Origin: Labilithrix sp.
Lineage (GTDB): Bacteria > Myxococcota_A > Polyangia > Polyangiales > Polyangiaceae
Direction: 5' to 3'
Length of the DNA stretch: 38,344 bases
Assembly: GCA_019637195.1 (NCBI GenBank)
Contig: JAHBWA010000081.1
Span: 1 to 38,344 of the forward strand
Shown in pieces: positions 8,401 to 16,040 of this stretch (the first letter of the stretch is position 1; every line of letters starts with the position of its first letter). Made by a program: the position numbers and the translations under genes. A model generated the notes under the pieces. It had not been told where the DNA came from. It worked only from the letters and a program-made list of their open reading frames with translations, and did no database searches.

Positions 8401-10312
8401 GGGCGACGCCTTCTGGACCGCGCCGGTCCGAACCGACGACGCCGGCCGCGTGAAGATCACCATACCGCTCGGCGACGTCGAGACCACGTGGCGCCTCGCC
8501 TTCGTCGGCGTCCCCGACGGCCTGCCGCCGGCGTCGACCTCGCTCGGCGTCCCGAGCGAGATCGCCCTCTCCACGCGCGTCGACGCCGGCGCGCGCTGGA
8601 TCGTCGGCGACGTCGTCGAGACGAGCCTGACCGTCCGCAACCGCACGAGCGCCGCGGTCCGCGCCACCGTGAGCGCCGCGGCCGAGGGCGCGATCGCGCT
8701 CGATCCGAAGGCGGCGCCCGCGACCGTCGACGTCCCCGCCTACGGCGCGCGTCAGGTGCGCGTCCGCGCGACGGCGGAGCGCGTCGGGCGAGCGGCGCTC
8801 GTCGTCACGACGCGCGCGCCCGGGCTGGCCGACGACGTGCTGAGGCACACGTGGGAGGTCGCGCCCGCGGGCGAGCGGCGCGGGCTCACGCAGACGGCGT
8901 GGGTCGAAGGCAAGCGCGAGCTCGCGCTCGCGCTCGACCACGGCTACTCGATCTCAGGCGCGCCGCGCCTCGTGCTCGAGCGCGGCTACGACGACGCCGT
9001 CGCGGCGGCGCTCGACTCGCTCGAGCCGGAGCGTCAGACGTCGGCGCTCTCCCTGGTCGACGCGCTCGAGGCTGCGCTGCGGATCGAGCGCTGGGCGACG
9101 CAGCGGAGCACCCCCCGCCACCGGGCGATCGCGGCCGTCGCCAAGGAGATGGCGGAGCGTTCGCTCGGCCGCTTCGAGGCGTACGCGAAGCTCGACGAGG
9201 CTGCGCGCGGCGCGAGCGCGGCCGGGTCCTGGACGCTCCGCGCGCGTGTGCACGCCCTCACCAAGCGTCCGCTCCGGACGCCGGTGGAGCGCGCCTCGGA
9301 CGCGAGCGCCGTCGGGCTGTGCCCTCCACCCACGGAGGACGCGCTCGACGTGGAGCCCGCGCCCGCGCCCGCGCCGCTCCCCTGTTGGGGCGCCTACGTG
9401 GCGAACACCACGCGCGCGCTCGAGGGCAGCAACGATCCCGCCTCTCTCGCGAGCGCCGTCCTCGCGCTCTCCGAGCGCCCGCACCGCGCCACCTCGGCGA
9501 AGCGGCTCGTCGAGCAGCTCCGTCGCGTCGCCAAGGTCGCGCCCACCGGCGACATGGCCCTCCCCGGCGCCGACTCGCGCGCGACGCACGCGCTCGTCTA
9601 CGCGGCGCTGCTCCGCGCGCAGAAGCTCGGCGACTCGGCCGCCTCGCAAGCGGCGCTGTTCGGCAAGCTGGCCGCGCTGCGCGACGTGACCGGCGGCTAC
9701 GGCTCGTCGTCGGCGACGCTCGGCGTCGTGCGGGCGCTCCTCGCGTCGCAGCTCGAAGGGCACGGCGCGACGCGCGCCCGCGTCCGCGTCGTTCGACCGG
9801 GAGCGGGCGTCCTCGACCGCCGCGTCGTCGTCCCGGCGAACGGCTTCGTCGACGTGCCGCTGCCCGCCGGGGCGCTCGGCGTAGAGCTCGAGACCGAGGG
9901 CCCCGGCCTCGTCGCGCGGCTCGAGCGCCCCGTGCTCCGAGCGTGGACGCGGCCCCCTCCGCCGCAGGTGAGCCCCGTGGGCGTCGAGGTCGTCTGGCCC
10001 GCCGAGGCGCGCGCCGGCGGCACCGGCACCCTCCGCGTGATGCTGCGCCAGGACGGCGACGTCGAGAGGGAGGTCGACGTCCGCGTACCGCTACCTCCGG
10101 GCGTGAGGCTCGCGGCGTCGACGAACGGCGCACGCCAGCTCCAGGGTGTCCTCGGGATCCGCGCGAGCGTCGCGCCCACGGGCGCGCTCGTCGAGGTGCC
10201 GCTCCGCTTCGGCCTCGCCGGGACGCTCACCGTCCCGGAGGCGACCGCGCGGCTCACGCGCCACGCGAGCGCACCGGCGACGGCCCCGGCGCGCCGGCTC
10301 GTCGTGCGCTGA
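5405..10312 (+). CDS. Giant alpha-2-macroglobulin-like surface protein with GspG-like insert
   Basis: Up to 1635 residues, exported. The signal peptide core is RRVLFLFVLATLLSVGHSRA. An in-frame GTG at 5516 (codon 38) starts nearer to it and may be the true start, which would also leave a more normal 146-bp divergent promoter gap. Numbering here is from 5405. Many Ig-like macroglobulin domains fill residues 75-660. The region holding TTWRLAFVGVPDGLPPASTS (about 1027-1046) matches the A2M bait/complement core. A helical domain with a TED-like layout follows (about 1190-1470), then beta domains. No CxEQ thioester is present, so covalent trapping is unlikely. Residues 865-905 contain DPWGG and GPDGIVGTADDV, resembling the calcium loop of GspG pseudopilins. 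About 965-995 is very Gly-rich. It probably acts as a periplasmic or surface protease inhibitor or scaffold. Confidence 0.8.
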   Translation: MQLPAPSEPRTPFAEDSRPGVSPGRGNLPGASLSIAVVQRPSAGGPRRVLFLFVLATLLSVGHSRALPPDPAARGLDLFIHGATDAAPGGTIELTLEAFGFATVTDARPLPGAIIEAGWDPESLDGDAPPPTVAASTGPDGHARLSIVVPPGPPATLSLLVGARHGSHTRTHAVSVRRSPAATVELHVADARVVPTSTVSAWARVSSVSGKPLAGAPLVVSLLEGGVARHKARLVSDRGGIVMARVPIPRIDEPVWRWTLRVEAEASGAAAAQIELEPREETPGTPTIEAEWRPTLAAGRPNKYRGGVLAGDRVAYSLRLRDATGQPLVDHPLRWWIGPRGAIPPSTDDEWRKVGTRVRTDGAGAASGARDAPTLVKSTGTALVLVAEAVVEGHALSVRREIAVGVPTATAELYPEAGAIVPGLTQRVGLRVLDGRGEGVAGRFTVSGDGLSTLVTTDANGEGELTWSAPSGVGATRNVGPCAGGVAAAIAITPERAANGAPAASAQGRDGFILCVSIDRDAEGIVRVAPTVARPGDTVRVTVHRTRPDTRSWSAVIRAARRPQAIATWLEARADGTASGELVVPPEAGDGLWTISAAAPEGARAVRVASAALLVVPTVAPLLTVKRVGGRATPGGEIVVEAELSDGHGRGLPGAVSAVVVDELGGGHADVRRLDTRATLCDALGVDAERCGATLEGDPRTEALRRALLSLAPQTTTSPIRDPGEHASTKLKQAFAEVLRSLEGAVFEATSSPRTLIDVRRKERGRWVFNPEMFTLVTDAMDEPPQTPGGEALTLADLSAVDPQVTFDNVARRVTRLKLFRVLEAVRAERSSRALDPDEPMFRDPNALVRRLVRSGALGEDTLLDPWGGTIQFVRSQATPAPFLTVARGFELRAPGPDGIVGTADDVRDPFARVLRSRSPYADAVEEDRIVDAKWDMVVGEDTVRAWRELFEELTGTELGSVGLGLEGMGAGGGGRGEGIGLGNVGTIGYGRGTAGLATGDAFWTAPVRTDDAGRVKITIPLGDVETTWRLAFVGVPDGLPPASTSLGVPSEIALSTRVDAGARWIVGDVVETSLTVRNRTSAAVRATVSAAAEGAIALDPKAAPATVDVPAYGARQVRVRATAERVGRAALVVTTRAPGLADDVLRHTWEVAPAGERRGLTQTAWVEGKRELALALDHGYSISGAPRLVLERGYDDAVAAALDSLEPERQTSALSLVDALEAALRIERWATQRSTPRHRAIAAVAKEMAERSLGRFEAYAKLDEAARGASAAGSWTLRARVHALTKRPLRTPVERASDASAVGLCPPPTEDALDVEPAPAPAPLPCWGAYVANTTRALEGSNDPASLASAVLALSERPHRATSAKRLVEQLRRVAKVAPTGDMALPGADSRATHALVYAALLRAQKLGDSAASQAALFGKLAALRDVTGGYGSSSATLGVVRALLASQLEGHGATRARVRVVRPGAGVLDRRVVVPANGFVDVPLPAGALGVELETEGPGLVARLERPVLRAWTRPPPPQVSPVGVEVVWPAEARAGGTGTLRVMLRQDGDVEREVDVRVPLPPGVRLAASTNGARQLQGVLGIRASVAPTGALVEVPLRFGLAGTLTVPEATARLTRHASAPATAPARRLVVR

Positions 10313-10426
10313 CGGAGCTCGCGCCCGCGCGGGCACCTCCGCGGGAGGAGCGTCGGCAGCACACGACACCGCGGATGTGCGCGCTGCCCCCACCGTTTCC
10401 CGTGCGGCGCCCCTCCGACGGGCGTT

Positions 10427-11719
10427 GTGCTCACGCGCGCGGGCGCTACGATCGCGGATGTGTTGCGCGTCGCAGCTGCCACGGGGTCGATGCTGCTGTT
10501 GTCGAGCTGCTCGCTCTTGCTGGCGGACGACCTGAAGCAAGAGACGGCACGGAACGGAGACGGCGGCGACACACCGGCGCTCGACGGCGGCGGCGGAGGG
10601 GACGACGACGCGGCGGCCGTCGACTCCGGCGACGCGAACGACGCCGCGCAGGCGACGAACCGGCGACCGCGCGGCGCCCTCGTCGCCGCGGTCACGCCCG
10701 ACGTGATCGCGGTCTACGTCGACGGGTTCTTCCGGCTCGAGCTCGACAGCGGGCGAACCTGGAAGCCCACGCGCCTCATCGACCTCGGTTTGCCCTCGGG
10801 CGACGTGAGCGCCGGGCTCCTCGCGTCGTCGCTCTTCGAGCCCTTCTCGGCGAGCATCGAGGGCCAGCTCGTCGCGACCTCGACCGACGTCGACGCCGGG
10901 TACTACCAGCTCGTCGACTCCACCCCCGCGCGCATCACCTTCACGACGTGGGCGCATCACTACCTGCCGTCGGGCGCGGACGCGAAGATCTGGACCCACT
11001 GGTGCATCTACGCGTCCGGCCGCGTCGTCGCGCGCACGGAGGTCAACAACGTGGGGACGGCCGACCTCGCGCTGCCGGCCAGCTGGCAGCACTCGTCGAC
11101 GTCGGTCGACACGACGCGAACGTGGAACGTCGTCGAGGCCGCCGACTCGCGCAGCGCCACGTTCTACAACGAGAGTCCCGGCGGCCTCGGCGTGACGACC
11201 TTGCTCCAGGACACACCGGCCAGCTTGAGCTCGACGTCGACCGTCGAGCGGCACTGGACCGACACCGCGCGGACGCTCGCCCCCAACGCCGGCGTCACCC
11301 GAGTGAACGAGCTCCACTTCGGCGTGACGCCCGACGAAGCGCTCGCGCGCGTCGGCGACGCGCAACGCCCCGCGCTCGACGCGCTGTCCAACGTGAGCGC
11401 GGTCGATCTCGGCTACGACATCGGCAAGGCCGCCTACCGCCTGCGCGTGCTCTCGGACGGCGTGGGGCCGATGACCTTCGCGCTGAGCGCGCAGGCGCCG
11501 CGCGCGTACCCCGCCTTCGAGATCGACGGGCTCGACGCCCCGAACGGCTGGCGCGTCCAGCTCGACGGCGAGACCGTCGCGTCGTCGAGCACGCCCGTCA
11601 CGGCGCTCGGCGCCGCGCACTACTCGGCGGCGAACAGGAAGCTCATCCTCGTCTACTTCGACACGATCGCGACCGACGCGCCGGCCGCCAAGCGAACCTT
11701 CCGCCTCGAGCGACTCTGA
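10427..11719 (+). CDS. Lipoprotein with Asp/Gly-rich linker, unknown
   Basis: A 430-residue exported protein. The signal peptide ends at LLLSSC (Cys 28), a clear lipobox. Residues 40-78 are a Gly/Asp/Ala-rich linker typical of Polyangiales lipoproteins. The folded part (about 80-430) is rich in beta-strand patterns, Trp and Tyr, e.g. ALVAAVTPDVIAVYVDGFFR and ARITFTTWAHHYLPSG. It could be a beta-sandwich or carbohydrate-binding-like module, but no family is recognised. The ATG at 10427 gives a slightly long n-region; the in-frame GTG at about 10460 would also leave a usable signal peptide. It lies 114 bp after the A2M-like gene on the same strand and converges on the epimerase gene. Confidence 0.72.
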   Translation: MLTRAGATIADVLRVAAATGSMLLLSSCSLLLADDLKQETARNGDGGDTPALDGGGGGDDDAAAVDSGDANDAAQATNRRPRGALVAAVTPDVIAVYVDGFFRLELDSGRTWKPTRLIDLGLPSGDVSAGLLASSLFEPFSASIEGQLVATSTDVDAGYYQLVDSTPARITFTTWAHHYLPSGADAKIWTHWCIYASGRVVARTEVNNVGTADLALPASWQHSSTSVDTTRTWNVVEAADSRSATFYNESPGGLGVTTLLQDTPASLSSTSTVERHWTDTARTLAPNAGVTRVNELHFGVTPDEALARVGDAQRPALDALSNVSAVDLGYDIGKAAYRLRVLSDGVGPMTFALSAQAPRAYPAFEIDGLDAPNGWRVQLDGETVASSSTPVTALGAAHYSAANRKLILVYFDTIATDAPAAKRTFRLERL

Positions 11720-11743
11720 GCCCTCGCGGGGGGCGCGCGTAGC

Positions 11744-12706
11744 TCAGACGGCGGCGGCGGAGGTCGGCTCGGCCGACGCGAGATCCGCGAGCGCGGAGCG
11801 AAGGTCGGGAAAGACGAAGGCGAAGCCGGCTTCGACGAGGCGCTTCGGGACGGCGCGCTGCCCCGTGAGGACAGCCTGCGCGGCCTCGGCCCCCATCGCC
11901 AGCTTCACCGCGAAAGGCGGCACGCGCATGAGCGACGGGCGATTGAGCGAGGCGCCGAGCTCCTCTGCGAACGTGTTCATCGTCACCGGCTCGGGCGCCG
12001 TCACGTTGTAGGCTCCCGAGAGATCGCTCCGCTCGATCATCGCCTCGAGGGCGCGCACCACGTCGCGGAGGTGCACCCACGGCATGTACTGCTTGCCGTC
12101 GCCGACGGGACCGCCGACGAAGGCCTTGAAGATCGGGGCGAGCTTCCCGTAGACGCCGCCGCCGCGCCCGAGCACGAGCCCGAAGCGAGGGTGCACGACG
12201 CGCACGCCGGCGTCGGCCGCGGCCTTCGCCGCGGCCTCCCAGTCGCGCGCGAGGACCGCGAGGAAGTCGTCGCCGGGCGGCGTCTCCTCGGTGACGACGG
12301 CGTCGCCGGTCTTCATCCCGTAGTGGCCGACCCCCGAGACGCTGATGAAGACCGACGGCTTCTTCTCGGCCTTCGCGATGGCCTCGGCGAGCAGCTCGGT
12401 CGAGGCGATGCGGCTCGACCGGAGGAGCCTCTTCCGCTCGTCGGTCCAGCGCTCGTCGGCGACGCTCGCCCCCGCGAGGTGGACGACCGCGTCCGCGCCG
12501 TCGACCACGTCCATCCACGCGCCGGCGCGCTCGGGCGTCCACGTCGCGAACTCGACCTCGCCGCCGGCCCCGCACTCGGAGCACGCGTGGGACATGTCGC
12601 GCGCCGGTCCGCGCGTGAGGACGACCGCGCGATCGCCACGGCCGACGAGCGCATGGCCGAGCGCCCGCCCGACGAACCCGGTCCCTCCGCTCACGACGAC
12701 GCGCAC
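11744..12706 (-). CDS. TIGR01777-family NAD(P)-binding epimerase (SDR39U1/YfcH-like)
   Basis: A 320-residue extended-SDR sugar-nucleotide epimerase-like protein. Its Rossmann motif is SGGTGFVGRAL at residues 6-16, and the family hallmarks VVHLAGASVADERWT and SVSGVGHYG are present. A C-terminal domain contains RAVPKRLVEAGFAFVFPDL, the typical TIGR01777 end. The substrate is not established for this family; the E. coli homologue is YfcH. No ATG is available: a GTG at 12706 preserves the first beta strand, and a perfect AAGGAG directly abuts it, which is unusually close. A short insert (residues 38-50) carries a Cys-x2-Cys not usual for the family. Divergent from the lipoprotein gene at 12785 across 78 bp. 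Confidence 0.85.
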   Translation of the reverse strand: MRVVVSGGTGFVGRALGHALVGRGDRAVVLTRGPARDMSHACSECGAGGEVEFATWTPERAGAWMDVVDGADAVVHLAGASVADERWTDERKRLLRSSRIASTELLAEAIAKAEKKPSVFISVSGVGHYGMKTGDAVVTEETPPGDDFLAVLARDWEAAAKAAADAGVRVVHPRFGLVLGRGGGVYGKLAPIFKAFVGGPVGDGKQYMPWVHLRDVVRALEAMIERSDLSGAYNVTAPEPVTMNTFAEELGASLNRPSLMRVPPFAVKLAMGAEAAQAVLTGQRAVPKRLVEAGFAFVFPDLRSALADLASAEPTSAAAV

Positions 12707-12784
12707 CTCCTTAGGATGCCGGACGAGGCCCCACCGCTGCCACCTTTTACGTGGAACGTGGAAACCCGCGTTACTCTCTCCCGA

Positions 12785-13825
12785 ATGCGACCGACGCGAC
12801 CGCTCCGCCCGCAGCAGCGAGCCCTGGCTGCCGCACTCCTCGCGGTGTCGCTCTCCGCCGGCGCTTGCGCCCCCAAGAGCGCGAGCGAAGCGGAGGCGCG
12901 CAAGGACGTCGCGTGGCTGGCGGCGAACCCGACCGGTGAGTCGATCGCGGCGCTCGGCCGCCTCGCCGACACGGATCCGCGCGCGGTCACGGCCCTCGAG
13001 AGCCGCGCCGGCGAGGACGTCAGCGTGTACATCGCCGCGTGGACCGCCGTGACGCGGGGCGCGCCGTGGGGCACGACGTTCATGAAGGCGTCGCTCGCCG
13101 ATCCGGCCCGCGCGGAGAGCGCGGCCAGCGCCCTGCCCCGCAAAGACCCGCGCGTCGTCCCGTTCCTCGCCGAGCTCGAGGGCGCGATCGTGCGGTCGGC
13201 GAGCGGGCAACGGAGCGGATCCATCGCGGGCCTGGTCGCGAGCGTCGGCCCGGCCGCCCACGCCACGGTCGAGCGGCGCCTCGTCGACGCGAAGACGCGC
13301 GGCGCGATGTGCGACGGGATCGCGCTCCCGGAGGCTAGCGGCGACGCGAAGTCGGTCCTGCTCGCGGTGCCGACGGACGCGCGCGACCACCCGTCGTGCG
13401 TCACGGCCGTGGTCGACATGGCGGCGACGGAGGACGTGGTGCTCGACTGGATCGCCACCGGGGCCGAGCCCGGGCTCCTCGGCGTCGCGGCGACGAGCGC
13501 GCTGCCGTGCCCGCGCCTCGCGAAGGTCTGGAGGAGGGCGCTGAGTGAGCGGCCCGCGGAGGTGCACGCCGCGCTCACGGTCCCGCTCCAGCGATCGCTC
13601 TCGCGGTGTGCCTCTCAGCTGGATCCCGTGCTCGCCGAGCTCCTCGCCAAGGCGCCGCGCGCGCGCGTCGCGATCGTCCAGGCGCTGGATCCCTACGGCA
13701 CCGAGCTCGCGAGCATGAAGGAGACCTGCGAGGCGCTCGCGCAGGGTTACGTCAACGGAGAGAGCGCCCTCGTCCGCGAGCGCGCCGACGACGCGCGAAG
13801 CCGCGGCTGCGCCTCCGCCCGCTGA
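12785..13825 (+). CDS. Exported Ala-rich protein with HEAT-like helices, unknown
   Basis: A 346-residue protein with an N-terminal signal peptide (RALAAALLAVSLSAGAC). The Cys at about 28 gives only a weak lipobox (AGAC), so either lipoprotein or soluble periplasmic export is possible. The mature part is a series of short Ala-rich helices (e.g. ESIAALGRLADTDPRAVTAL and DPARAESAASALPRKDPRVV), which resemble degenerate HEAT repeats. Several scattered Cys may form disulfides. No catalytic residues are recognised. The ATG at 12785 is the only start that yields a signal peptide. The gene runs toward the tandem-repeat block and livF, with which it converges. Confidence 0.7.
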   Translation: MRPTRPLRPQQRALAAALLAVSLSAGACAPKSASEAEARKDVAWLAANPTGESIAALGRLADTDPRAVTALESRAGEDVSVYIAAWTAVTRGAPWGTTFMKASLADPARAESAASALPRKDPRVVPFLAELEGAIVRSASGQRSGSIAGLVASVGPAAHATVERRLVDAKTRGAMCDGIALPEASGDAKSVLLAVPTDARDHPSCVTAVVDMAATEDVVLDWIATGAEPGLLGVAATSALPCPRLAKVWRRALSERPAEVHAALTVPLQRSLSRCASQLDPVLAELLAKAPRARVAIVQALDPYGTELASMKETCEALAQGYVNGESALVRERADDARSRGCASAR

Positions 13826-13873
13826 GCCGCGCCGCCGCCGACGGTGCCTTCAGCGCCGACGGGCCCGCAGCCC

Positions 13874-13986
13874 CGAGGCGCCTTCAGCCTCGAGGTGCCT
13901 TCAGCCCTCGAGGTGCCTTCAGCCTCGAGGCGCCTTCAGCCCTCGAGGCGCCTTCAGCCCTCGAGGTGCCCTCAGCCCCCGAGGTA
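13874..13986. repeat. 17/18-bp tandem repeat, six copies, entering livF
   Basis: Six head-to-tail units of consensus CGAGGYGCCTTCAGCCCT begin at 13874, 13891, 13909, 13926, 13944 and 13962, with a truncated seventh (CGAGGTA) at 13980. Units alternate 17 and 18 bp and differ at one or two positions. Junctions create CCTCGAGG palindromes. A degenerate relative (GGTGCCTTCAGCGCCGA) starts about 13840. The last units contain the final codons and stop of livF. They lie between converging genes, so a role in transcription termination or a simple slippage-expanded repeat are both possible. Confidence 0.9.
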
Positions 13987-14730
13987 AGCGGCTTGGATCT
14001 CGGGGTTCGAGGCGAGCTCCTTCGCGTCGCCCTCGAGCGCGATCTCGCCGGTGCGAAGGACGTACGCGCGCTGGCTCGTCGCGAGCGCGATGCGCGTGTT
14101 CTGCTCGACGAGGAGGATGGTCACGCCGCTCCGGGCGATCTCCGCGATGGCGCGGAAGATCTGCTGCACGAGCTTCGGGGCGATGCCGAGCGACGGCTCG
14201 TCGAGCAAGAGCAGGCGCGGTCGAGCCATCAGCGCGCGGCCGATGGCGAGCATCTGCTGCTCGCCCCCCGAGAGCGTGCCCCCCTCCTGCTTCATGCGCT
14301 CGCCGAGGCGCGGGAAGAGCCGGGTGACGTCTTCGAGCGTCTCCTTCATCGCTCTGGCGTCGCGGTGCAGGTACGCGCCGAGCTCGAGGTTCTCGAGGAC
14401 CGTGAGGGTCGGGAAGATGGCGCGGCCCTCGGGCGCGAGCGAGATCCCCTCCGCGACGCGCTTCTCGGTCGAGTCCTCGGCGAGCGACCGCCCCGCGAGC
14501 TTCACGGCGCCGCCGGCCAGCGGGAGCAGCCCCATGATCGACTTGAGCGTCGTCGTCTTGCCCGCGCCGTTCGCGCCGATCATCGCGACGATCTCGCCGG
14601 GGAGGACCCGCAGGCTGATGCCCTTGAGCGCCTTGATGCCGCCGTAGGAGACCTTGACGTCCGTGAGCTCGAGCAGCGGCGCGCCGTCGACGATCGCGAG
14701 CGACGCGCGCGTCGGATGAGCGACGCGCAT
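13972..14730 (-). CDS. livF: Branched-chain amino acid ABC transporter ATPase LivF
   Basis: A 252-residue ABC ATPase. Walker A is GANGAGKTT at 52-60, the signature LSGGEQQ begins at 153 and Walker B LLLLDEP at 173-179. The stretches VSYGGIKALKGISL and AYLGG at the C-terminus are typical of LivF. It energises uptake of branched-chain amino acids (or related amides) with LivG at the inner membrane face. The ATG at 14730 overlaps the livG stop by one base (TGATG), so translational coupling is likely. It is the last gene of the sspB-livM-livG-livF operon. Its stop codon lies inside a short tandem-repeat block, so the final residues may be recent. Substrate is inferred from the family; related urea or amide transporters are possible. 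Confidence 0.92.
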   Translation of the reverse strand: MRVAHPTRASLAIVDGAPLLELTDVKVSYGGIKALKGISLRVLPGEIVAMIGANGAGKTTTLKSIMGLLPLAGGAVKLAGRSLAEDSTEKRVAEGISLAPEGRAIFPTLTVLENLELGAYLHRDARAMKETLEDVTRLFPRLGERMKQEGGTLSGGEQQMLAIGRALMARPRLLLLDEPSLGIAPKLVQQIFRAIAEIARSGVTILLVEQNTRIALATSQRAYVLRTGEIALEGDAKELASNPEIQAAYLGG

Positions 14731-16022
14731 CAGCTGCCCCCCTTCTTCGGTGGAGCGTCGTCGTCGTGTGGGCCGGCGCCGCTTTTCCCCTTGTCGGCGC
14801 CGTTCACGTGCTTGTCGTGCGCGGGCACCTCGGGATCGCTGCCCCACCCGCTGTCGAGCGCCGTGACGTCCGGCGCCGACGGCGTGACCGCCGCGGCCTC
14901 CGCCGGCGGGCTCGGGGGCTCCGTCACGACCTCGATCGCGTCGGCCGCGTGCTTCTCGTCACGCGGCGCGGCCGCGCCGTCCGCCTCGCCGCGCGGCTCC
15001 TCCGCGTCGCGCGGCGTGGCCGCAGGCTCCGCGGCGCGCGGCGCGGACTCCTCGTCGCTCGCCGGCGGCTCCTCGTCCGGCGTCGAGAGGCCGCGCTCGA
15101 GGCTCCGCGTGAGCTCACGCGACAGATCGGCGAGCTCGGGCTCGGAGAGCTTCTCGGCGCGCGACGGCGCCTCCGGAGCGCCGCCGCCGGGCGAAGCGGG
15201 GGCGACGTCGGGCAACAGCGGGTTCGACGCCTCCTCGACGGCGGCGCGCACGGCCGGCGCCGCCTCGTCTTCGCCGAGGTACGCCGCCAGGACCTTCGGG
15301 TGCCGCCGGATCTCGTCCGGCGATCCCTCGGCGATCGTCTCGCCGTGGTCGAGCACGTGGAGCTCCTCGCAGACGCCCATCACCACCTGCATGTTGTGCT
15401 CGACGAGCACGACCGCGACGCCGAACGTGTCGCGGAGCCAGCGGATCTGCGTCTTCAGCCCCTCGGCCTCGCCGTAGTTCATCCCGGCGGCGGGCTCGTC
15501 GAGCAGGAGGATCGACGGGGAGAGCATCATCGCCCGCGCGATCTCGAGGCGGCGCTGGTCGCCGTAGGAGAGGGACGTCGGCGCGTCGTCTGCCATCTCG
15601 TGGAGGTCGAAGATGCGGAGCAGCTCGACCGCGCGCTCGTACATCGTCTCCTCGTCCTCGTAGTGCGCGGGCAAGCGCAGCACCGCCGAGGCGAGGTGGG
15701 CCTTCTTCTGGAGCTCGCACGCGACGAGCAGGTTCTCGACGACGGTGAGCTGCCCGAAGAGGCGGATGTTCTGGAACGTGCGCGCGACGCCCACGCCGGC
15801 GATCTGCGCGGGCTTCAGCGCGACGAGATCGGCGCCGCCGAAGGCGATCTTGCCGGAGTCCGGCTTGTAGACGCCCGTGATGAGGTTGAACACGGTCGTC
15901 TTGCCCGCGCCGTTCGGGCCGATCAGGCCGAAGATGACCTTGTCGCCGACCGTGAAGCTGACGTCGCCGACGGCGCGGAGACCGCCGAAGTTCTTCGTCA
16001 CGCGCTCGAGCACGAGCCCCAT
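14730..16022 (-). CDS. livG: Branched-chain amino acid ABC transporter ATPase LivG with long acidic tail
   Basis: A 430-residue ABC ATPase. The catalytic part (1-250) is a normal LivG. Walker A is GPNGAGKT at 35-42, the LivG-specific VARTFQNIRLF follows at about 79-89, the signature LSYGDQRRLEIARA is at 151-164 and Walker B ILLLDEP at 171-177. The usual ending AAYLGED closes the domain near 252. A further ~180 residues of Ala/Glu/Pro/Asp-rich low-complexity sequence then run to the stop and end in DDDAPPKKGGS. LivG proteins are normally about 255 residues, so this tail is unusual. It may be a disordered regulatory or tethering extension. The gene starts 18 nt after livM and its stop overlaps the livF start. 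Confidence 0.92.
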   Translation of the reverse strand: MGLVLERVTKNFGGLRAVGDVSFTVGDKVIFGLIGPNGAGKTTVFNLITGVYKPDSGKIAFGGADLVALKPAQIAGVGVARTFQNIRLFGQLTVVENLLVACELQKKAHLASAVLRLPAHYEDEETMYERAVELLRIFDLHEMADDAPTSLSYGDQRRLEIARAMMLSPSILLLDEPAAGMNYGEAEGLKTQIRWLRDTFGVAVVLVEHNMQVVMGVCEELHVLDHGETIAEGSPDEIRRHPKVLAAYLGEDEAAPAVRAAVEEASNPLLPDVAPASPGGGAPEAPSRAEKLSEPELADLSRELTRSLERGLSTPDEEPPASDEESAPRAAEPAATPRDAEEPRGEADGAAAPRDEKHAADAIEVVTEPPSPPAEAAAVTPSAPDVTALDSGWGSDPEVPAHDKHVNGADKGKSGAGPHDDDAPPKKGGS

Positions 16023-16040
16023 GTCAGGCGCGCTCCATGG

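Noticed and set aside
5387..8941. 1184-codon open frame on the minus strand
   Set aside because: It mirrors the A2M-like gene; composition is Arg/Asp/Gly-rich nonsense typical of the opposite strand of a GC-rich gene.
13874..13986. CRISPR-like array
   Set aside because: Units are directly adjacent without spacers, and no cas genes are near.
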